A program made the translations under genes and the position numbers. The notes beneath the pieces are model-generated. The model made no database searches and was not told where the DNA came from. It saw only the letters and a program-made list of their open reading frames with translations. From Candidatus Acidiferrum typicum (GTDB lineage Bacteria > Acidobacteriota > Terriglobia > Acidiferrales > UBA7541), in the NCBI GenBank assembly GCA_025463105.1, contig JAOAPW010000252.1, positions 1 through 6,695 on the forward strand: 6,695 nt of DNA. The letters run 5' to 3'. How positions within the stretch are numbered: position 1 is the first letter of the stretch; every line of letters begins with the position of its first letter. Of this stretch, positions 4,213-6,695 are shown piece after piece.

Positions 4213-6639
4213 ATGCCCGGAATTCCCACGGATAGTAAATCCCGCCGCACTCCCCGCGCACTGAGCGCGCTGCTGAAAGCATGGTGGCGCCGCCGCGTTC
4301 CTTTTCTGATCAGTCTGGGACTCACCACTTTCGCGCTGTTCATTTACTCCTACACGTTCGTCGGCGACCGTCCCACGGCCATATTTTCGTTTATCAATCG
4401 GCTGGAACTTGATGCGCTGGATTTCCGTTTCCGCGTCCGCCCGGACCGCTACAAACGTCCCGACTCGCGCATCATCATCGTGGACATCGATCAGCGCTCC
4501 CAGGAAGTTCTCGGCCGGTGGCCGTTTTCACGCACGCACTTTGCGAATATGCTGGACACTGTTCGCGAGGACGGCGCGAAAGTCGCGGCCTTCGACATTA
4601 CTTTCAGCAAGCCCGACGAAACGGCAGCTCCCATCCGCGAGTTGAAACGAAACGCAATGGAGCGCCAGAAACTCGGCGGCCGGATGGATCCGCGCGAAAT
4701 GGCGGATCTGAACCGGTTGGCGAAAGAGTACGACGGCGACGAACAGTTTGCGCGCTCGATCGAGCGATTCGGAAAAGTGGTCCTCGGAAATTTCTTTTTG
4801 TATTCCGAATCCGATCTGAAGGGTGTGGACGCCAAAACGCTCGACCGCTACGCCAACATCCTCGCTGATTTTCCTTTTCCGCAAGTTCGCGCGGCCAATC
4901 CGCAGACCGGCCAGCGTGATTTGTCCCACCTGATGCAGGGTTTCGGCGAGCCGTACGGCCTCTCGCCCAAGGGTACGCAAGCGAACATTGAAATCCTGAG
5001 CGACGCATTGCGCAAGGCGCACGGCGCAACCGGATTTTTCAATGTGGAGCCCGACCCCGACGGCGTTGTGCGGCATTCGCTGCTCGTGCTTCCCTACGGC
5101 CGCTCGAAAAATTTCGATGATTGGGATCTTTATGGATCGCTCGACGTTCAGGCGGTGCGGCTGTTTCAAGGTTTGCCCGATCAGCAGACAGCGCTCGATT
5201 TCAGCGAGACCGGAATTACCGCGCTCGAGTTTGGACCGTCCCTGATTGTCCATCCCGACGCCATCGGGCGAATGATGATCAATTACGAAGGAGACGTGAA
5301 TACGTATCCTTACGTCTCCATCGCCGATGTTGTGAATCACAAATTCGCGCCGGGAACATTTCGCGGAAAAATTGTGCTGGTGGGCGCGTCCGCCACGGGA
5401 ATTGGCGACCTGCGTTCCACGCCTTTCGCCGGGATCAATTATCCCGGAGTCGAAATTCACGCAAACGTGATCGACAATATTTTGAATCGGCATTTCCTCG
5501 TTCGCGGCGCGAACCAGGTTGCCGTGGACCTGCTGCTGATTCTTCTGTTCGGCGTGCCGCTGGGAATGTGGCTGGCGCTGGCGCAGCCGAGGTCCATGCT
5601 GTACGGCTTGCTGCTGCTCGTTCCGTTCGGTGTCGGATCCTGGTACGCGTTCCTGCACGGATGGTGGCTGAACTTCATCGTGCCCTCCGGAACGCTGGTC
5701 GCCAACGTGGGCTTCGTCGCTGTGTATCGCGCGCTGGTCGAGGAAAAAGAAAAGCGCAGAGTGCGCGGCGCGTTCCAGCAATATCTGAGCCCGGAAGTGA
5801 TTCGCCGTCTGCTGGAAAATCCCGACCTGGTGAAGCCGCGAAAAACAGAAATCACGGTGATGTTCAGTGACGTTCGCGGATTCACGACCATCTCGGAAAA
5901 ACTTGACGCGCAGGAACTCGCCGCCCTGCTGAATGAATATCTGACGGAAATGACTCGGATCGTTTTCCGCCACACGGGAACCCTCGACAAGTACATCGGC
6001 GATGCCGTCATGGCGTTCTGGGGCGCGCCGTTTGAAGAGCCCGGACACGCAACGAACGCATGCCACGCGGCCCTCGAAATGATCGCGCGGCTTGCGGAAA
6101 TGCAAAAGAAATGGCGCGCTGAAGGAAGACCGGTGCTGGATATCGGCGTGGGACTCAGCACCGGAGTCGCGTCGGTAGGAAACATGGGCTCCACATTGCG
6201 TTATGGATACACCGCGCTGGGCGATACCGTAAATCTATCCGCCCGCCTCGAAGGATTGAATAAGGAGTACGGCTCGCACATCCTGCTGAGCGAAACAACG
6301 TACGTGGAAGTGCAGGATCCGGCGCTGGTTTTCCGCGAACTGGATTTAATCCGCGTCAAGGGCAAGCTGCAACCGGTCACGCTTTACGAATTGTTGGGCA
6401 CACGGGGCACTCCGGAAGGCGATGCGCCTGATCTGGAGGAACGCATCGAGATGTTCTCGCAAGGACGCGCATGCTACCGCGAGCGTCGCTGGCAGGATGC
6501 ACAAATTATTTTCGAGAAGCTGCTGGAGCGCTGGCCCGAAGATGGCCCCGCGCGAATGTACGCAAATCGCTGCCGGGAATATTACGTTGCCGGCCCTGAG
6601 AAAGACTGGGACGGCGTCTACGTCATGACGCACAAATAA
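4213..6639 (+). CDS. CHASE2-domain membrane adenylyl cyclase (class III)
   Basis: An 808-residue receptor cyclase that should make cAMP from ATP. Order: short basic cytoplasmic N-terminus, membrane helix about 30-50, periplasmic CHASE2 sensor about 51-430 (VDIDQRSQ, GRWPFSR, AFDITFSKPDE, GATGFFNVEPDPDGVVR, FRGKIVLVGASATG, PGVEIHANVIDNIL), three membrane helices (about 437-457, 461-481, 485-505), a cytoplasmic linker with FQQYLSPEVI, and the cyclase domain about 545-728. Catalytic residues: metal-binding D553 (FSDVRGF) and D597 (DKYIGDAV), adenine-selecting K593 and T667 (YTALGD), and transition-state N674 and R678 (NLSAR). The Lys/Thr pair fits the class IIIb type. Residues 741-808 look like one TPR-type helical hairpin plus a closing DWDGVYVM motif that I recall from related cyclases, so the C-terminus is complete. 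Start ATG 4213; upstream AGGA is only two bases away, so initiation may partly rely on coupling to the FHA gene. The sensed ligand is unknown. Confidence 0.95.
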   Translation: MPGIPTDSKSRRTPRALSALLKAWWRRRVPFLISLGLTTFALFIYSYTFVGDRPTAIFSFINRLELDALDFRFRVRPDRYKRPDSRIIIVDIDQRSQEVLGRWPFSRTHFANMLDTVREDGAKVAAFDITFSKPDETAAPIRELKRNAMERQKLGGRMDPREMADLNRLAKEYDGDEQFARSIERFGKVVLGNFFLYSESDLKGVDAKTLDRYANILADFPFPQVRAANPQTGQRDLSHLMQGFGEPYGLSPKGTQANIEILSDALRKAHGATGFFNVEPDPDGVVRHSLLVLPYGRSKNFDDWDLYGSLDVQAVRLFQGLPDQQTALDFSETGITALEFGPSLIVHPDAIGRMMINYEGDVNTYPYVSIADVVNHKFAPGTFRGKIVLVGASATGIGDLRSTPFAGINYPGVEIHANVIDNILNRHFLVRGANQVAVDLLLILLFGVPLGMWLALAQPRSMLYGLLLLVPFGVGSWYAFLHGWWLNFIVPSGTLVANVGFVAVYRALVEEKEKRRVRGAFQQYLSPEVIRRLLENPDLVKPRKTEITVMFSDVRGFTTISEKLDAQELAALLNEYLTEMTRIVFRHTGTLDKYIGDAVMAFWGAPFEEPGHATNACHAALEMIARLAEMQKKWRAEGRPVLDIGVGLSTGVASVGNMGSTLRYGYTALGDTVNLSARLEGLNKEYGSHILLSETTYVEVQDPALVFRELDLIRVKGKLQPVTLYELLGTRGTPEGDAPDLEERIEMFSQGRACYRERRWQDAQIIFEKLLERWPEDGPARMYANRCREYYVAGPEKDWDGVYVMTHK

Positions 6640-6695
6640 CGAGCGCGCTCATTTCGTCAACATCCTTCATTTCCTTAAGATCCTCATCTTCCTAC
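6640..6695. other. Downstream region after the cyclase, no supported gene
   Basis: The 56 bases after the cyclase stop start with a 10-base palindrome GAGCGCGCTC (6641-6650), followed by a pyrimidine-rich stretch with two similar 14-base segments starting at 6662 and 6680. The palindrome cannot form a normal intrinsic terminator, because its loop would be too small and no U-run follows. No open frame enters from the right edge without an early stop. Confidence 0.4.

Noticed and set aside
4528..6105. 525-codon open frame on the minus strand inside the cyclase gene
   Set aside because: The plus strand encodes every expected CHASE2 and cyclase motif in order. The antisense product is His/Arg/Gln-rich with no recognisable domain, as expected for a shadow of a GC-rich gene.
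6641..6650. Palindrome GAGCGCGCTC as an intrinsic terminator of the operon
   Set aside because: With a realistic loop only three base pairs remain, and there is no U-run after it.
6630..6694. Minus-strand frame at the right edge reading EDEDLKEMKDVDEM and onward to a stop
   Set aside because: It looks like an acidic C-terminus of a convergent gene, but an in-frame TAG precedes it immediately at the window edge, so no gene enters in this frame.
1..6695. CRISPR arrays, tRNA or rRNA genes, insertion sequences
   Set aside because: No regularly spaced repeats, RNA-gene signatures, transposase motifs or terminal repeats with target duplications were seen. The window is almost fully explained by four genes and one partial gene.

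Overview
The window reads as a signalling locus from a soil-type member of the Acidobacteriota. This guess rests on moderately high GC, the CHASE2-adenylyl cyclase ending in a DWDGVYVM-type tail, the GAF/HD-GYP subfamily with a large helical insert, and the style of the secreted Pro-rich protein at the left edge. These are resemblances recalled from memory, not a database result. A deltaproteobacterial-type relative cannot be excluded.

Layout. At the left edge (1-173, minus strand) is the 5' end of a gene for an exported protein with a signal peptide. A 200-base gap follows, carrying a very strong hairpin (286-321). Positions 374-2377 (minus) encode a 667-residue protein with a degenerate receiver-like N-terminus, a GAF domain and an intact HD-GYP cyclic-dinucleotide phosphodiesterase domain. 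A 229-base divergent intergenic region (2378-2606) holds a long inverted repeat (2425-2466) that could be an operator. Three genes then run rightward with gaps of about 35 and 32 bases, as one likely operon: a PP2C-type Ser/Thr phosphatase (2607-3419, TTG start), a two-FHA-domain protein (3455-4180), and a membrane CHASE2-class III adenylyl cyclase (4213-6639). The last 56 bases are pyrimidine-rich and hold no supportable gene.

How the parts may work together. The phosphatase removes phosphate from Ser/Thr, the FHA protein recognises phosphothreonine, and the cyclase turns a periplasmic signal into cAMP. The divergently transcribed HD-GYP protein probably degrades c-di-GMP or a related cyclic dinucleotide. 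The locus therefore places Ser/Thr phosphorylation, cAMP and cyclic-dinucleotide turnover side by side. No Ser/Thr kinase lies in the window; if one is dedicated to this set it is outside. The families are all known. The less ordinary points are the insert in the HD-GYP domain, the degenerate second FHA domain with a candidate phosphothreonine in the linker, and the two strong non-coding inverted repeats.
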